From positions 4,834,501-4,898,500 of the forward strand of contig CP011020.1 in the NCBI GenBank assembly GCA_001023535.1: a DNA stretch of 64,000 nt. Direction: 5' to 3'. The position numbers and the translations under genes were made by a program. The notes beneath the pieces were generated by a model, which saw nothing but the letters and a program-made list of their open reading frames with translations, had not been told where the DNA came from and did no database searches. Shown here one piece after another: positions 54,107 through 63,650 of the stretch. How positions within the stretch are numbered: the first letter of the stretch is position 1; each line of letters begins with the position of its first letter. Source of the stretch: Pseudomonas chlororaphis (GTDB taxonomy: Bacteria > Pseudomonadota > Gammaproteobacteria > Pseudomonadales > Pseudomonadaceae).

Positions 54107-54283
54107 TGGTGCGAGTGAGAGAGTCGAGGCTCATCTGAATGCCCCCCTCTCTCCAGTTGTCCCATCGTTCTCAAAAAAACCACATACAGCTCACAGAATT
54201 TTCATCCGCTTTGGCCAACTCTGTAATGGCTGGCAAAGGGCCAGCTCCGCAAGGCGTTACGTAACGCGCCACTGGAGCCAAAC

Positions 54284-55909
54284 ATGAATCTGAGATCCCT
54301 CAATATCGCGCGCAGAGCTGCATTCTGCTTCGGTGCAATCACGTTGCTGCTGATCGGGCTGGGAGGATTCTCCTACGTTCAAATCGACCACTTGCGTGCT
54401 GCGGAACAAAACATAGAAGAGAATTCGCTGCCCAGCGTTCAAGTGGTCGATGACATCCAAATAGCGCTTCTACACGCACGCCTCGAAAGCATCCGGATGC
54501 TCGCCAGCACAGATCCCTCAGTCAAAAGCGCGTCGCAAGCCAAAGTGCGACAAGCCATGGATACGTTGCAGTCGCGCAGTGAGTTCTATCGGCAGAACCT
54601 GATCTCCGACGAAAAGGACCGCGCCAAGTTCGATGACGCTCACAGCGCGATGAACACCTACATCGAGGGGTTGAAGCAAGTCATTGAAATGGACACCGCT
54701 GACCATGACAAAGCGGTTGCTTTCGCCAACTCGGAGCAGGCCAATCGCGCCAGCGCTTATCAGGAAAAGCTGACGCTGATGCGTGAGCTCAATACCAAAG
54801 CGGCGGAGCAATCGGGCGCCGTGGCAACGGCCGTGTACAACCATAGCGTCAACGTCCTGCTGATCGTCGTGGTCGTAGCGCTGGTACTGACGGTAATCCT
54901 CGCTATCGCCTTGACCCGCAGCATTGTCGAGCCGATCAACACATCGCTGAAACTGGCTGAAGACATTGCCGAAGGCGACCTGACCCGGCAGCTTGAAGTC
55001 ACCGGGAAGGATGAAGCGTCCCGCTTGATGCAGGCGCTGAACGTCATGTCGCAGAGGCTGCGGCGAACGGTACTGGAAATCGCCGGTGCGTCTACGCAAC
55101 TGAGCACCGCTGCCGTCGAAATGACGTCCATCACTGAAGACGCTGACCGAACCTTGCAACAACAGAACAGCGAAATCGAACAAGCCGCCACGGCCGTCAA
55201 CGAGATGAGCGCGGCGGTTGAAGAAGTGGCCCGCAACGCGACGTCCACCTCCCAGGCCGCGCAACAATCGAGTCTGTCGGCAGACCTGGGCAACGAACGT
55301 GTCACTGAAACCCTGGCGGCCATGCGCAGCCTGACGAGCCTGGTGGAAGGTTCATCCGCGCAGGTGCTGGCCCTGGCCGGCCAGGCCCAGGACATCAGCA
55401 AAGTGCTGAGCGTGATCAGGGGCATCGCCGAGCAGACCAATCTTCTGGCCCTCAACGCCGCCATCGAAGCGGCGCGAGCCGGCGAACAAGGTCGAGGCTT
55501 CGCAGTGGTGGCCGACGAAGTGCGGGCCTTGGCACACCGTACGCAAACCTCCACCCAGGAAATCGAACAGATGATCTCGGCGATACAGGCCGGCTCTTCT
55601 GCCACCGTGGAGTCGATGCAAAAGAGCACGCAGGAGGTGCACAGCACCCGGAAAACGGCGGAAGACGCCGGGCAATCCTTGCAACAGATCACCCATGCGG
55701 TACTGGAAATCAATGAACGCAACCTGCAAATCGCCACGGCGTCCGAGCAACAGGCGCATGTGGCACGGGATGTGGATCGAAGCCTGGTGAGCATTCGCGA
55801 TCTGGCAGCGCAAAGCAGCGAGGGCACCCGTCAAACGCTCATCGCCAGCAACGAGCTGTCGCACCTCGCTGTGAACCTGAACAATCTGGTGCTGCGTTTC
55901 AAGACCTGA
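54284..55909 (+). CDS. Methyl-accepting chemotaxis protein with four-helix-bundle sensor
   Basis: This 541-residue protein has a first membrane helix at about 12-32, a periplasmic helical sensor of about 155 residues (4HB_MCP type), a second helix at about 190-210, HAMP at about 212-265, and a signalling domain with the conserved hairpin tip [35 protein letters not shown]. The ligand is unknown; four-helix-bundle sensors commonly bind organic acids or amino acids. It has no pentapeptide tail at the C-terminus. The gene stands alone. Confidence 0.93.
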   Translation: MNLRSLNIARRAAFCFGAITLLLIGLGGFSYVQIDHLRAAEQNIEENSLPSVQVVDDIQIALLHARLESIRMLASTDPSVKSASQAKVRQAMDTLQSRSEFYRQNLISDEKDRAKFDDAHSAMNTYIEGLKQVIEMDTADHDKAVAFANSEQANRASAYQEKLTLMRELNTKAAEQSGAVATAVYNHSVNVLLIVVVVALVLTVILAIALTRSIVEPINTSLKLAEDIAEGDLTRQLEVTGKDEASRLMQALNVMSQRLRRTVLEIAGASTQLSTAAVEMTSITEDADRTLQQQNSEIEQAATAVNEMSAAVEEVARNATSTSQAAQQSSLSADLGNERVTETLAAMRSLTSLVEGSSAQVLALAGQAQDISKVLSVIRGIAEQTNLLALNAAIEAARAGEQGRGFAVVADEVRALAHRTQTSTQEIEQMISAIQAGSSATVESMQKSTQEVHSTRKTAEDAGQSLQQITHAVLEINERNLQIATASEQQAHVARDVDRSLVSIRDLAAQSSEGTRQTLIASNELSHLAVNLNNLVLRFKT

Positions 55910-55980
55910 CTGTCCTAGCGTGGTGACGTTCAGCGTCCGAACACTTAAGCTGTCTGGCAGACAACGTTCAAGGAATGCAC

Positions 55981-56616
55981 ATGTCAGTTGATTTCCACCA
56001 CCTGCTGCTCGTCTTCACTGCCTACATTGTCGGTGCGGCCAGCCCCGGTCCGAGCAATATGCGGATCATGGGGGTGGCCATGCATCAGGGCCGGCAGCCG
56101 GCGCTGATGCTCGCCGCCGGGGTCATCAGTGGTTCTTTTTTCTGGGGATCGATGGCCGCTACCGGCGTGTCGGCCATCCTGACCCAGTTCGCGCAGGCAC
56201 TCTTCGCGCTCAAGCTGATCGGTGGGCTTTACCTGCTGTTTCTTGCCGTCAAGGCTGGGCGCTCTGCCCTGACGCCCGATGAGCGGCTGGAAAAGGAATT
56301 GGCGGCCGCACCAGCGGTGTCGGGTTTCGATCTCTATCGGCGCGGCTTGCTGATGCACCTGACCAACCCGAAGGCCTTGCTGGGTTGGATGGCGACAATG
56401 ACGCTGGGACTGGGGCCGCAGTCCACGCCTGAAACGGTGGTGATCATCCTGGCGGGCTGTGCCGTGCTGAGCATCACCATTTTCTGTGGCTATGCGGTCG
56501 TTTTCTCCACGGCACCGATGATTCGGGGCTATCGCCGGGCACGTCGCTGGATCGAAGGCACGCTTGGACTGGTGTTTGGCGCGGCAGGCCTGAAATTGTT
56601 GTTTTCTCGCCCGTGA
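55981..56616 (+). CDS. LysE-family amino acid exporter
   Basis: The ATG at 55981 is 6 bases after AAGGA (an ATG at 55975 would be too close); 211 residues with six predicted helices. The N-terminal signature FTAYIVGAASPGPSNMRIM is the LysE/RhtB motif, followed by G-x-L-Y-L-L-x-L-x-x-K and HLTNPKALLGWMATM. Family members export amino acids or related compounds. It is convergent with the next chemoreceptor. Confidence 0.9.
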   Translation: MSVDFHHLLLVFTAYIVGAASPGPSNMRIMGVAMHQGRQPALMLAAGVISGSFFWGSMAATGVSAILTQFAQALFALKLIGGLYLLFLAVKAGRSALTPDERLEKELAAAPAVSGFDLYRRGLLMHLTNPKALLGWMATMTLGLGPQSTPETVVIILAGCAVLSITIFCGYAVVFSTAPMIRGYRRARRWIEGTLGLVFGAAGLKLLFSRP

Positions 56617-56654
56617 TTCAAGGCCAGCCCTCGCGGCTGGCCATGGTTTTTGAC

Positions 56655-58547
56655 CTACGTTCGAAAGCCGTCCACCCACTGCTTGAGCCGCGTGGCTTGT
56701 CGCTCAAGGTCGTCACACGCCTGCAGCGTGGCCTGGAGGTTTTGCACGCCTTCCTCGTTGAGGGTCTTGATCTGGGTGATGTCCACGTTCAACGAATCAA
56801 TGACCGACGTCTGTTCCTCCGTTGCAGCCGCCACCGACTGATTGATCCCGTCGATTTGGCCAATGCCATCCGTCACGCTGCTCAACCGCTCGCCAGCCTG
56901 GTAGGCGATCATCACGCCATCCTTACTGTAGCGCTCGCTTTCGCTCATGGTCTGAACCGCTGCACGTGCGCCTACCTGAAGCTCTTCGATCATCGTATGG
57001 ATTTCCTGGGCTGACGTCTGGGTGCGATAGGCCAGGCTGCGCACTTCGTCCGCTACCACGGCAAAACCACGCCCCGCCTCGCCCGCCCGCGCCGCCTCAA
57101 TCGCGGCATTGAGCGCCAGCAGGTTGGTCTGTTCGGAAATGCCTTTGATGACTTCAAGGATCCGTCCGATGTTCTCCGTCTTGCCATTCAGCGCTTCTAT
57201 ATTGCTGCACGACAGGCGGATCTTTCCGGACAACTCGTCCATGGCATGGATCGTCCGGGTCACGATCTGTCGCCCGCCTTCAGCCTGAACACGGGCATCC
57301 GACGCCTGGTGAGACGCAATCCCCGCATTGCGTGCAATTTCCTGGGCGGCCGCCCCCAGCTCGTTTATCGCCGCCGCGATGCTGTGGGTGCGATTGGCCT
57401 GTTCGTCCGAGTTCGCCATGGAAGCGCTGGAGGTCTGCATCACGCGCCTGGCCACCTCATTGACATGTGTGGTGGCAGAAGAGACTTCTCGTATCGAGTG
57501 CTGGATACGCTCCACGAATAGATTGAAGTCGCCGGCCAGGGTTCCGAACTCATCCTTGGAGTGCACATCCAGTCGACGGGTAAGGTCGCCCTCCCCCTGG
57601 GCGATATCCCGCATGGCTTTGCCCATCAGCCTCAAGGGCTGCATCAGCACGCGAATCAGGATGCCCAGCAGGAGCAGCGTGAGTGCCACGGCGATGACCA
57701 TGGCCAGAATCGCCGAGGCGCGAAAATCGCCCAGCGCCTCATAGGCTTTGTCCTTGTCGATGGACAAGCCGACGTACCAGTTCACCGAAGGCAACCCCTT
57801 GATCGCCGAAAACATCAGGATCCGAGGTTTTCCTTCCTGTTCTGTCTCACTGATGTGCGTACTGAGTGTCGGCGTCTTCTGGGGATAGATATCGCTCAGC
57901 TGTTTCATCACCTGACCCTTGTCCGGGTGAACCAATACCTTGCCATCAGCGTTGACCAGGAAGGCATAGCCGATGCCGCCTAGATCGAGTGAGCTGACGA
58001 TGTTGGCCATGGTTTCGAGCGTCAGGTCGCCGCCTACCACCCCAAGCGCCTGACCGCCATGGCTGACCGGCGTGGCGATGGTCATCATCAGTTGCCCCGT
58101 CGTTACATCCAGGTAGGGCTCGGTCAAGGTGGTTCCCCCGGCAGCCATCGCGTCGATGTACCAGGGACGCGTGCGCGGGTCGTAGTCAGCGGGCAAATCG
58201 TCCTTGGGGCGAATGGCGAAACCGCCGTCGCGACGGCCCAGATAAGTGAAGGTGAATGTCGACAGCAATGATTTCTGCTCCAGCAGCCGTGTGACGCTCT
58301 CCGGTGCGGGATCGTTGGCTAGCGTCTGGGCAACATGATCAACCAGCAGTAGGCGCCCCGAAAGCCAGGCCTGCACGCTAGCGGCGGTGATCTGGCTCAT
58401 TTCTTCCAAGTGGTTTTCCAGGTTCGTGCGGATGGTTCTGCGCTGGATCGAGTCGTTGTACAGCGTAAAGAGGGAAAATGCCGCGACCACCACGAGCGAT
58501 GCCGCAAGCAAGACCTTATGACTGAACTTCAGGTTGGCAATCATCAT
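56655..58547 (-). CDS. Methyl-accepting chemotaxis protein with dCache amino-acid-type sensor
   Basis: The ATG at 58547 gives 630 residues and a proper first membrane helix at about 13-33. The periplasmic dCache_1 domain (about 40-280) contains [16 protein letters not shown] and VVGGDLTLE, the tyrosine, arginine, tryptophan and aspartate pattern described for amino-acid-binding dCache receptors such as PctA/B/C. HAMP and a signalling domain ([38 protein letters not shown]) follow. It lies next to an amino acid ABC importer, consistent with sensing an amino acid it helps to find. Confidence 0.9.
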   Translation of the reverse strand: MMIANLKFSHKVLLAASLVVVAAFSLFTLYNDSIQRRTIRTNLENHLEEMSQITAASVQAWLSGRLLLVDHVAQTLANDPAPESVTRLLEQKSLLSTFTFTYLGRRDGGFAIRPKDDLPADYDPRTRPWYIDAMAAGGTTLTEPYLDVTTGQLMMTIATPVSHGGQALGVVGGDLTLETMANIVSSLDLGGIGYAFLVNADGKVLVHPDKGQVMKQLSDIYPQKTPTLSTHISETEQEGKPRILMFSAIKGLPSVNWYVGLSIDKDKAYEALGDFRASAILAMVIAVALTLLLLGILIRVLMQPLRLMGKAMRDIAQGEGDLTRRLDVHSKDEFGTLAGDFNLFVERIQHSIREVSSATTHVNEVARRVMQTSSASMANSDEQANRTHSIAAAINELGAAAQEIARNAGIASHQASDARVQAEGGRQIVTRTIHAMDELSGKIRLSCSNIEALNGKTENIGRILEVIKGISEQTNLLALNAAIEAARAGEAGRGFAVVADEVRSLAYRTQTSAQEIHTMIEELQVGARAAVQTMSESERYSKDGVMIAYQAGERLSSVTDGIGQIDGINQSVAAATEEQTSVIDSLNVDITQIKTLNEEGVQNLQATLQACDDLERQATRLKQWVDGFRT

Positions 58548-58688
58548 GTTGTATCCGAAGGCCGAGAGTGTTGTCGTTGTTATTCGGTGCCCAAGATGCG
58601 TCGATGAGTGCTTGATGACGGCCACACCGTGGTAGGCCGTCAGCCTCTCGAATGCCCGCAGACTCGTATGCCTAAGGTTTTTAGCGTT

Positions 58689-59450
58689 TCACTTCAACCC
58701 ATTGGACAAGAATTGCTGCAGGCGCTCGCTTCGAGGGTTATCCAGGATTTCAGGCCCGCCCTGCTCTTCCACGAGCCCCTGGTGGAGAAACAGCAACTGG
58801 TTGGAGACCTTTCGCGCAAAGCCCATTTCATGGGTCACCATGATCATCGTCCGGCCCTCTTCAGCCAGCCCCTGGATGACTTTCAACACCTCGCCCACGA
58901 CCTCGGGGTCGAGTGCCGATGTGGGCTCGTCGAACAACATGACCTCAGGTTCCATGGCGAGGGCCCGGGCGATCGCCACCCGTTGTTGCTGCCCTCCGGA
59001 AAGAAATGCCGGGAACTGATCGGCGACCCGGGCCGGCAGTCCGACTTTCTCCAGGTACCGGCGGGCCCGCTCTTGCGCGTCTTTCTTGCTGACCCCCAGC
59101 ACCCGCCGCGGGGCAATGGTGATGTTGTCCAGCACGGTCATGTGCCCCCACAGGTTGAAATGCTGGAACACCATGGCCAGGCGCGTGCGCAGTTGTTGCA
59201 GTTCGCGATCGTCCTGCACCTGCAAGCCCGCCGGGCCCTTGATCATGCGGATCGGCTTGCCGTCCAGGCTCATGGTTCCGTCATTGGGGGTTTCGAGAAA
59301 GTTGATACAGCGCAGGAACGTGCTCTTTCCCGAACCACTGGCGCCGATCAAGCTGATGACATCACCCGTCTTGGCTTGCAGGGAAACGCCCTTGAGCACT
59401 TCATGGTTACCGTAGTGTTTGTACAGACCTTCAACCGTCAATTTGTACAT
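58689..59450 (-). CDS. Polar amino acid ABC transporter, ATP-binding subunit (HisP-like)
   Basis: This 253-residue protein starts from the ATG at 59450 (one at 59462 is also possible). Walker A GASGSGKST, signature LSGGQQQR, Walker B VMLFDEPTSALDPE and the switch histidine in MVTHEMG are intact. The close match to HisP/GlnQ-type ATPases (YGNHEVLKGVSL, INFLE) indicates uptake of basic or polar amino acids. It is the last gene of a substrate-binding/permease/permease/ATPase operon. Confidence 0.93.
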   Translation of the reverse strand: MYKLTVEGLYKHYGNHEVLKGVSLQAKTGDVISLIGASGSGKSTFLRCINFLETPNDGTMSLDGKPIRMIKGPAGLQVQDDRELQQLRTRLAMVFQHFNLWGHMTVLDNITIAPRRVLGVSKKDAQERARRYLEKVGLPARVADQFPAFLSGGQQQRVAIARALAMEPEVMLFDEPTSALDPEVVGEVLKVIQGLAEEGRTMIMVTHEMGFARKVSNQLLFLHQGLVEEQGGPEILDNPRSERLQQFLSNGLK

Positions 59451-59496
59451 GTTCGCAATCATCCTCTAACGCGGATTGGGATTGGCCCTATCGGGC

Positions 59497-60207
59497 TCAG
59501 TGAGTCGGCCCTAAAAAAGCCAGCCAATGACGTTCGGCCATTCTGAACACGCCAACCAATGCAAAAGTCACCGCCAGGTAAATCGCTGCAGCCATCCCAA
59601 ACGATTGAAAGGTCAGGAAAGTCGCCGAGTTTGCATCACGGGCGACTTTGAGAATGTCTGGCACCGTTGCGGTGAAGGCCACGGTTGTCGAATGAAGCAT
59701 CAGGATCACTTCGTTGCTGTAGTACGGCAGTGAACGACGCAAGGCGCACGGCATGATCACGAATGCATAGAGTTTCCAACCTGAGAGGCCATACGCTTTT
59801 GCCGCTTCAATTTCTCCATGGGGGATGTTGCGAATGGCGCCGGCGAATATCTCCGTGGTGTAGGCGCAGGTGTTAAGGGCGAAGGCCAGAATGGTGCAGT
59901 TCATCGCGTCACGGAAAAACGCGTCCAGCAGTGGCTGGGACCGTATGGCCGCCAGGCTATAGACCCCGGTGTAGCAGATCAGCAGTTGGATATAGAGCGG
60001 CGTCCCCCTGAACAGGTAGGTGTAGAACTGCACCGGCCAACGTACGTAGAACCTGGGCGATACACGAGCGATGGACAGAGGGATCGAGGCGATAAAGCCA
60101 ATGAGCAATGAAGCGCTGAGCAGCCACAATGTCATGGCCAGGCCGGTCACCTGCTGGCCATCGCTGTAGACGAAAGGCTTCCAGTACTCTTGCAGTAACT
60201 CGATCAT
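59497..60207 (-). CDS. Polar amino acid ABC transporter permease (HisM-like)
   Basis: This 236-residue integral membrane protein has about five helices and the EAA loop GEIEAAKAYGLSGWKLYAFVIMPCALRRSLP that contacts the ATPase. The start GLAMTLWLLSASLLIGF and the FYTYLFRGTPLYIQLL segment are typical of HisM/ArtM. Its ATG overlaps the previous permease's stop (ATGA), so they are made in equal amounts. Confidence 0.92.
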   Translation of the reverse strand: MIELLQEYWKPFVYSDGQQVTGLAMTLWLLSASLLIGFIASIPLSIARVSPRFYVRWPVQFYTYLFRGTPLYIQLLICYTGVYSLAAIRSQPLLDAFFRDAMNCTILAFALNTCAYTTEIFAGAIRNIPHGEIEAAKAYGLSGWKLYAFVIMPCALRRSLPYYSNEVILMLHSTTVAFTATVPDILKVARDANSATFLTFQSFGMAAAIYLAVTFALVGVFRMAERHWLAFLGPTH

Positions 60208-60932
60208 CGTACCGCCTCCCGTGAACCCGCCGCGTAGTGCCTTTCGAGAATGCGCAGGATGACATTGGAAACGCTGGTGATGACCAGGTACGTGAGGGCG
60301 GCCAGCACCAGGAAAAAGAACAGCTGATAAGTACTCTTTCCCGCATCCTGGGCCGCTTTCACCAAGTCAGCCAGGCCGATGATCGAGACCAGTGCTGTGG
60401 CTTTAAGGATCACCATCCAGTTATTGCCAAGTCCCGGTAGGGCGAACCGCATCATTTGCGGGAACACTACGAAGCGAAAGCGCTGCGCACGACTCAAGCC
60501 ATAGGCTGTCGCCGCTTCGACCTGCCCACGGGGTACCGCCAGCATGGCACCGCGAAAAGTTTCGGTGAAATAAGCGCCGTAGATAAACCCGAGGGTGATG
60601 ATCCCGGCGACAAAGGGATTGATTTCGATGTACTCCCAATCCAGCGCCCCTGTGATGACGGTCAGCCAGGTTTGCAGGCTGTAGAAAATCAGCAGCATCA
60701 GGACCAGGTCCGGGACCCCACGGATCAGTGTGGTGTAGAGCTGCGCCGGCAAACGCAGCAGCTTGAGGCCGGAAAGCTTGGCGCCGGCCCCCATCAGCCC
60801 GAGCAATACGCTGAGCGCCAAGGAAGACAGGGACAACTTGACGGTCATCCAGGCGCCGTCCAGCAGCAAGGGGCCGAACCCCTGCAAACTGAATGCGGAG
60901 AGCCCGAGTGCGCCTAACAGTGTTTCGAACAT
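60204..60932 (-). CDS. Polar amino acid ABC transporter permease (HisQ-like)
   Basis: From the ATG at 60932 the product is 242 residues with about five helices, the family sequence LIRGVPDLVLMLLIFY and an EAA loop GQVEAATAYGLSRAQRFRFVVFPQMMRFALP. It pairs with the HisM-like permease to form the channel. It lies 52 bases after the binding-protein gene. Confidence 0.92.
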   Translation of the reverse strand: MFETLLGALGLSAFSLQGFGPLLLDGAWMTVKLSLSSLALSVLLGLMGAGAKLSGLKLLRLPAQLYTTLIRGVPDLVLMLLIFYSLQTWLTVITGALDWEYIEINPFVAGIITLGFIYGAYFTETFRGAMLAVPRGQVEAATAYGLSRAQRFRFVVFPQMMRFALPGLGNNWMVILKATALVSIIGLADLVKAAQDAGKSTYQLFFFLVLAALTYLVITSVSNVILRILERHYAAGSREAVR

Positions 60933-60984
60933 GATCAACAACCTATCGCGAGGAACGCCCATCCGGCGGACGGGCGCCGGGTGG

Positions 60985-61767
60985 TTATTTGCCGCTGTAA
61001 AGATTCAGGTCGCCAAAATGCTGCTTTTGGATCGAATCGTAGGTGCCGTCTTCATGCAGGGCCTGGATCGCCTTGTCCAGCATGGCCTTGAGTGCTGAGT
61101 TGCCTTTGACGATGCCGATAGCCGTCTTGGATGGCAGGTAAGGGCTCTCCACGGGCGGGCTCATTTCGTAATCGGCGCCCTGGGGCGAGTTGATAAAGCC
61201 CAACTGTGCTTGCAGCGTATCCTGCAGGGAGGCGTCCAGCCGTCCTGCTACCAGGTCGTAATACACCTGGTCCTGATTTTGATAGGACTGGATTTTTACG
61301 CCTGCCTTGTCCAGCACAGCCTTGGCGTAGGCTTCCTGGATGCTGCCTTGAAAGTAGCCCACCCGCTTGCCTTTGAGTGACGCGACGTCCGCGCTCAGCC
61401 CTGAACCTTTCTTGAACACATAGGACGTGAACCCGGAGAACAGTTCGCTGGAAAAATCGATGGCTTTTTCCCGGGTGGGTGTCACGGTCATGGAAGACAG
61501 GATGCCGTCGAACTTGCCGGCCCTGAGACCTGGAATCAAACCATCAAAATCGCTTTCCACCCAGATGCACTTGACTGAGAGCTTTGCGCAGATCGCGTTA
61601 CCCAAGTCAATATCGAAGCCTTTAAGGCTGCCATCAGCAGCCTTGGACTCAAACGGCGCGTAGTTGGCATCCACGCCGAAACGCAGGGTGGAGTATTCTT
61701 TGGCCGAAGCGCTGCCTGCACACACAGCCAGGCATATCAACAAAGAAAGTTTCTTTAGCGAGATCAT
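60985..61767 (-). CDS. Periplasmic polar amino acid binding protein (HisJ/ArgT-like)
   Basis: The ATG at 61767 opens a signal peptide (MISLKKLSLLICLAVCAGSASA); 260 residues. The SBP_bac_3 pattern is clear: LRFGVDANYAPFESKAADGSLKGFDIDLGNAICAKL, then DGLIPGLRAGKFDGILSSMTVTPTREKAIDFS, matching lysine/arginine/ornithine/histidine binders. It is the first gene of the importer operon; the neighbouring dCache chemoreceptor may share its ligand. Confidence 0.92.
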   Translation of the reverse strand: MISLKKLSLLICLAVCAGSASAKEYSTLRFGVDANYAPFESKAADGSLKGFDIDLGNAICAKLSVKCIWVESDFDGLIPGLRAGKFDGILSSMTVTPTREKAIDFSSELFSGFTSYVFKKGSGLSADVASLKGKRVGYFQGSIQEAYAKAVLDKAGVKIQSYQNQDQVYYDLVAGRLDASLQDTLQAQLGFINSPQGADYEMSPPVESPYLPSKTAIGIVKGNSALKAMLDKAIQALHEDGTYDSIQKQHFGDLNLYSGK

Positions 61768-61941
61768 ACGTAATTCCCTAGATATTGTAGTTGGATTAAG
61801 GGCAGTGAACAGCGGACAACCTGACAGCGAGCAGCACATTGTTAGTAGGGCACTTCAGTGCTTCAATTCAAACGTTACCTGACTGCGACGACTTTACGAA
61901 TATGGCAAAGTGAACGTAATTACGAGCAAAATGCTCGCGTT

Positions 61942-62259
61942 TCAGGCAGACACCAGTTTCATCAACAACAGCCCGCCGACGATCAGGACTGCCGCCAGGA
62001 TCCGTAGCAGCGTGACGGGCTCCCCCATGAAAAAGATGCCCGCAGCGAAGGCGCCGACCGCACCGATACCGGTCCAGATCATGTAAGCGGTGCCCAGCGG
62101 CAAGCTCTTCATCGAAAACGACAGCAGCGCGAAACTGGTGATGACCGTGATGAATGTGATGACCGAGGGAACTAACCGCGTAAACCCCTCGGATTGTTTC
62201 ATCGAAAAAGCCCAGACCACTTCCAATAAACCGGCAATGAACAAACTGACCCAAGCCAT
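61942..62259 (-). CDS. sugE: SMR-family exporter, SugE/Gdx type
   Basis: From the ATG at 62259 the product is 105 residues with four helices. The active-site Glu13 in IAGLLEVVWAF, the MKQSEGFTRLVPS loop and GTAYMIWTGIGAVGAFAAGI are SugE/Gdx features. Gdx proteins export guanidinium, and some export quaternary ammonium compounds. I looked for a guanidine riboswitch upstream and did not find a convincing one. Confidence 0.88.
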   Translation of the reverse strand: MAWVSLFIAGLLEVVWAFSMKQSEGFTRLVPSVITFITVITSFALLSFSMKSLPLGTAYMIWTGIGAVGAFAAGIFFMGEPVTLLRILAAVLIVGGLLLMKLVSA

Positions 62260-62334
62260 GAATAATTCCCAAGCCAATGGCAAACCCCGTCGTTCGCTTG
62301 AGCGACAACTACTAGGCTGACCTTGTTAAAAAGA

Positions 62335-62352
62335 CCCCCGCGAGCACGGGGG
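62335..62352 (-). terminator. Intrinsic terminator of the cystathionine gamma-synthase-family gene
   Basis: CCCCCG (62335-62340) and CGGGGG (62347-62352) form a stable stem. On the minus strand it is followed by TCTTTTT, a proper U-tract, 48 bases after the stop of the leftward gene. Confidence 0.85.
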
Positions 62353-62399
62353 TAAAAGACGGGTTGACCAAACCCTGTTACATGCCAACAGTCGTTACA

Positions 62400-63602
62400 T
62401 CACTTGAACGTTGCGTCCAACGCGAATGTGATGTCCTTGATCAAGTCTTCTGGATCTTCCAGGCCCACCGAAAAACGCAAGTGACCATACTTGCGAAACT
62501 CCTCGGGATACTTGTCAAAGCCGCCCCGCCCTTCTGCCCCCACATGCACGATCAGCGATTCGTCATGTCCCAGTGAAACGGCCGAGGTGATAATGCGCAG
62601 GTTCGAAACAAAGCGGTTCTGGGTGTCAGGGTCGCCCTCTACCGCAAAAGCCATTACCGCCCCATAGCCCTTGCCCTCGAATTGCCGGCGTGCCAACTCG
62701 TGTTGCGGGTGGGACGGCAAGCCTGGGTAGTAGACGTAGGCAATCCGATCATCGTTGTCCAGGAATTGAGCCAGCTTTTCGGCGGTGCTCAACAGTTGCT
62801 TGAGGCGCAATGGCAACGTGACGGAGCCGCGCATGATCATCCAGGCATTGAACGGCGAAATAGTCGCGCCCAGGTCAACCAACGCATCATTCTTAATCTT
62901 GTTGATCAACTGATGGGAGCCGATCACTACCCCACCCATGGCATCGCCATGGCCGTTGATGTACTTGGTCAATGAATGAACGACGAAGTCGACACCGTGC
63001 TCGCTCGCCCGAAAAAATGGCGGAGGCGTGAACGTGGCGTCCACCGAGATGAGTGCGCCGTGCGCATGGGCAATGTCGGCCAATGCCGCAATGTCCGCCA
63101 CCTTGGTGGTGGGATTGGCGATGGTTTCAGTATGGATCAACCGGGTGTTGGGCCGAATGGCCCCACGAACCGATTCCAGGTCACCGACATCCACGAACGT
63201 TGCTTCAATGCCGTAGCGCTCAGGCAGAAGCTCGGCGAAAAGCTTCCAGACCGCCTGGTAGGTAATGTCACTGACAATCACATGATCGCCACTTTTCAAG
63301 AACGAGAAAAACACCGAGTGCAACGCCGCGACACCGGTGGCGAACACCACGGCGTTTTCACAGCCCTCAAGGGCGGCCAGTTTTTTCTCCAGGCAGACCT
63401 GGTTGTGGCCTTGGTTGCGGGTGTACACGAGACCATCGGGGCTCGACCAGTCCATGGTCGCCGGGTCCTCCGGCAACAGGTAGGAGTTGGCCATGACCAA
63501 TGGCGTGCGGACCGCGCCGCTGGTGGCATCGGCGACATTCCCGCCGTGAACGGCCAATGTCGCTGCAGACAGGGTCGAGAGATTGTGCTTGTCGGGGCGC
63601 AT
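62400..63602 (-). CDS. Cystathionine gamma-synthase family PLP enzyme
   Basis: This 400-residue trans-sulphuration-family enzyme has the PLP lysine in VHSLTKYINGHGD, the cofactor-binding VFATGVAALHSVFFSFL and SVDATFTPPP segments, and YTRNQGHNQVCLEKKLAALEG. Members are cystathionine gamma-synthases/lyases, methionine gamma-lyases or O-acylhomoserine sulphydrylases. The active-site arginine/tyrosine positions do not let me choose. Beside an aldehyde dehydrogenase and an amino acid importer, a catabolic lyase is as likely as a biosynthetic role. Confidence 0.85.
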   Translation of the reverse strand: MRPDKHNLSTLSAATLAVHGGNVADATSGAVRTPLVMANSYLLPEDPATMDWSSPDGLVYTRNQGHNQVCLEKKLAALEGCENAVVFATGVAALHSVFFSFLKSGDHVIVSDITYQAVWKLFAELLPERYGIEATFVDVGDLESVRGAIRPNTRLIHTETIANPTTKVADIAALADIAHAHGALISVDATFTPPPFFRASEHGVDFVVHSLTKYINGHGDAMGGVVIGSHQLINKIKNDALVDLGATISPFNAWMIMRGSVTLPLRLKQLLSTAEKLAQFLDNDDRIAYVYYPGLPSHPQHELARRQFEGKGYGAVMAFAVEGDPDTQNRFVSNLRIITSAVSLGHDESLIVHVGAEGRGGFDKYPEEFRKYGHLRFSVGLEDPEDLIKDITFALDATFK

Positions 63603-63650
63603 GTCGATTCCTCTTTATTGTTGTGTGTCGTGCTCAAGCCGAAGAGCGGC

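Noticed and set aside
62260..62400. Guanidine riboswitch (mini-ykkC type) upstream of the SugE/Gdx gene
   Set aside because: I did not find two matching hairpins with the conserved ACGR loops; the strong hairpin there has a U-tract on the minus strand and fits a terminator of the upstream gene.
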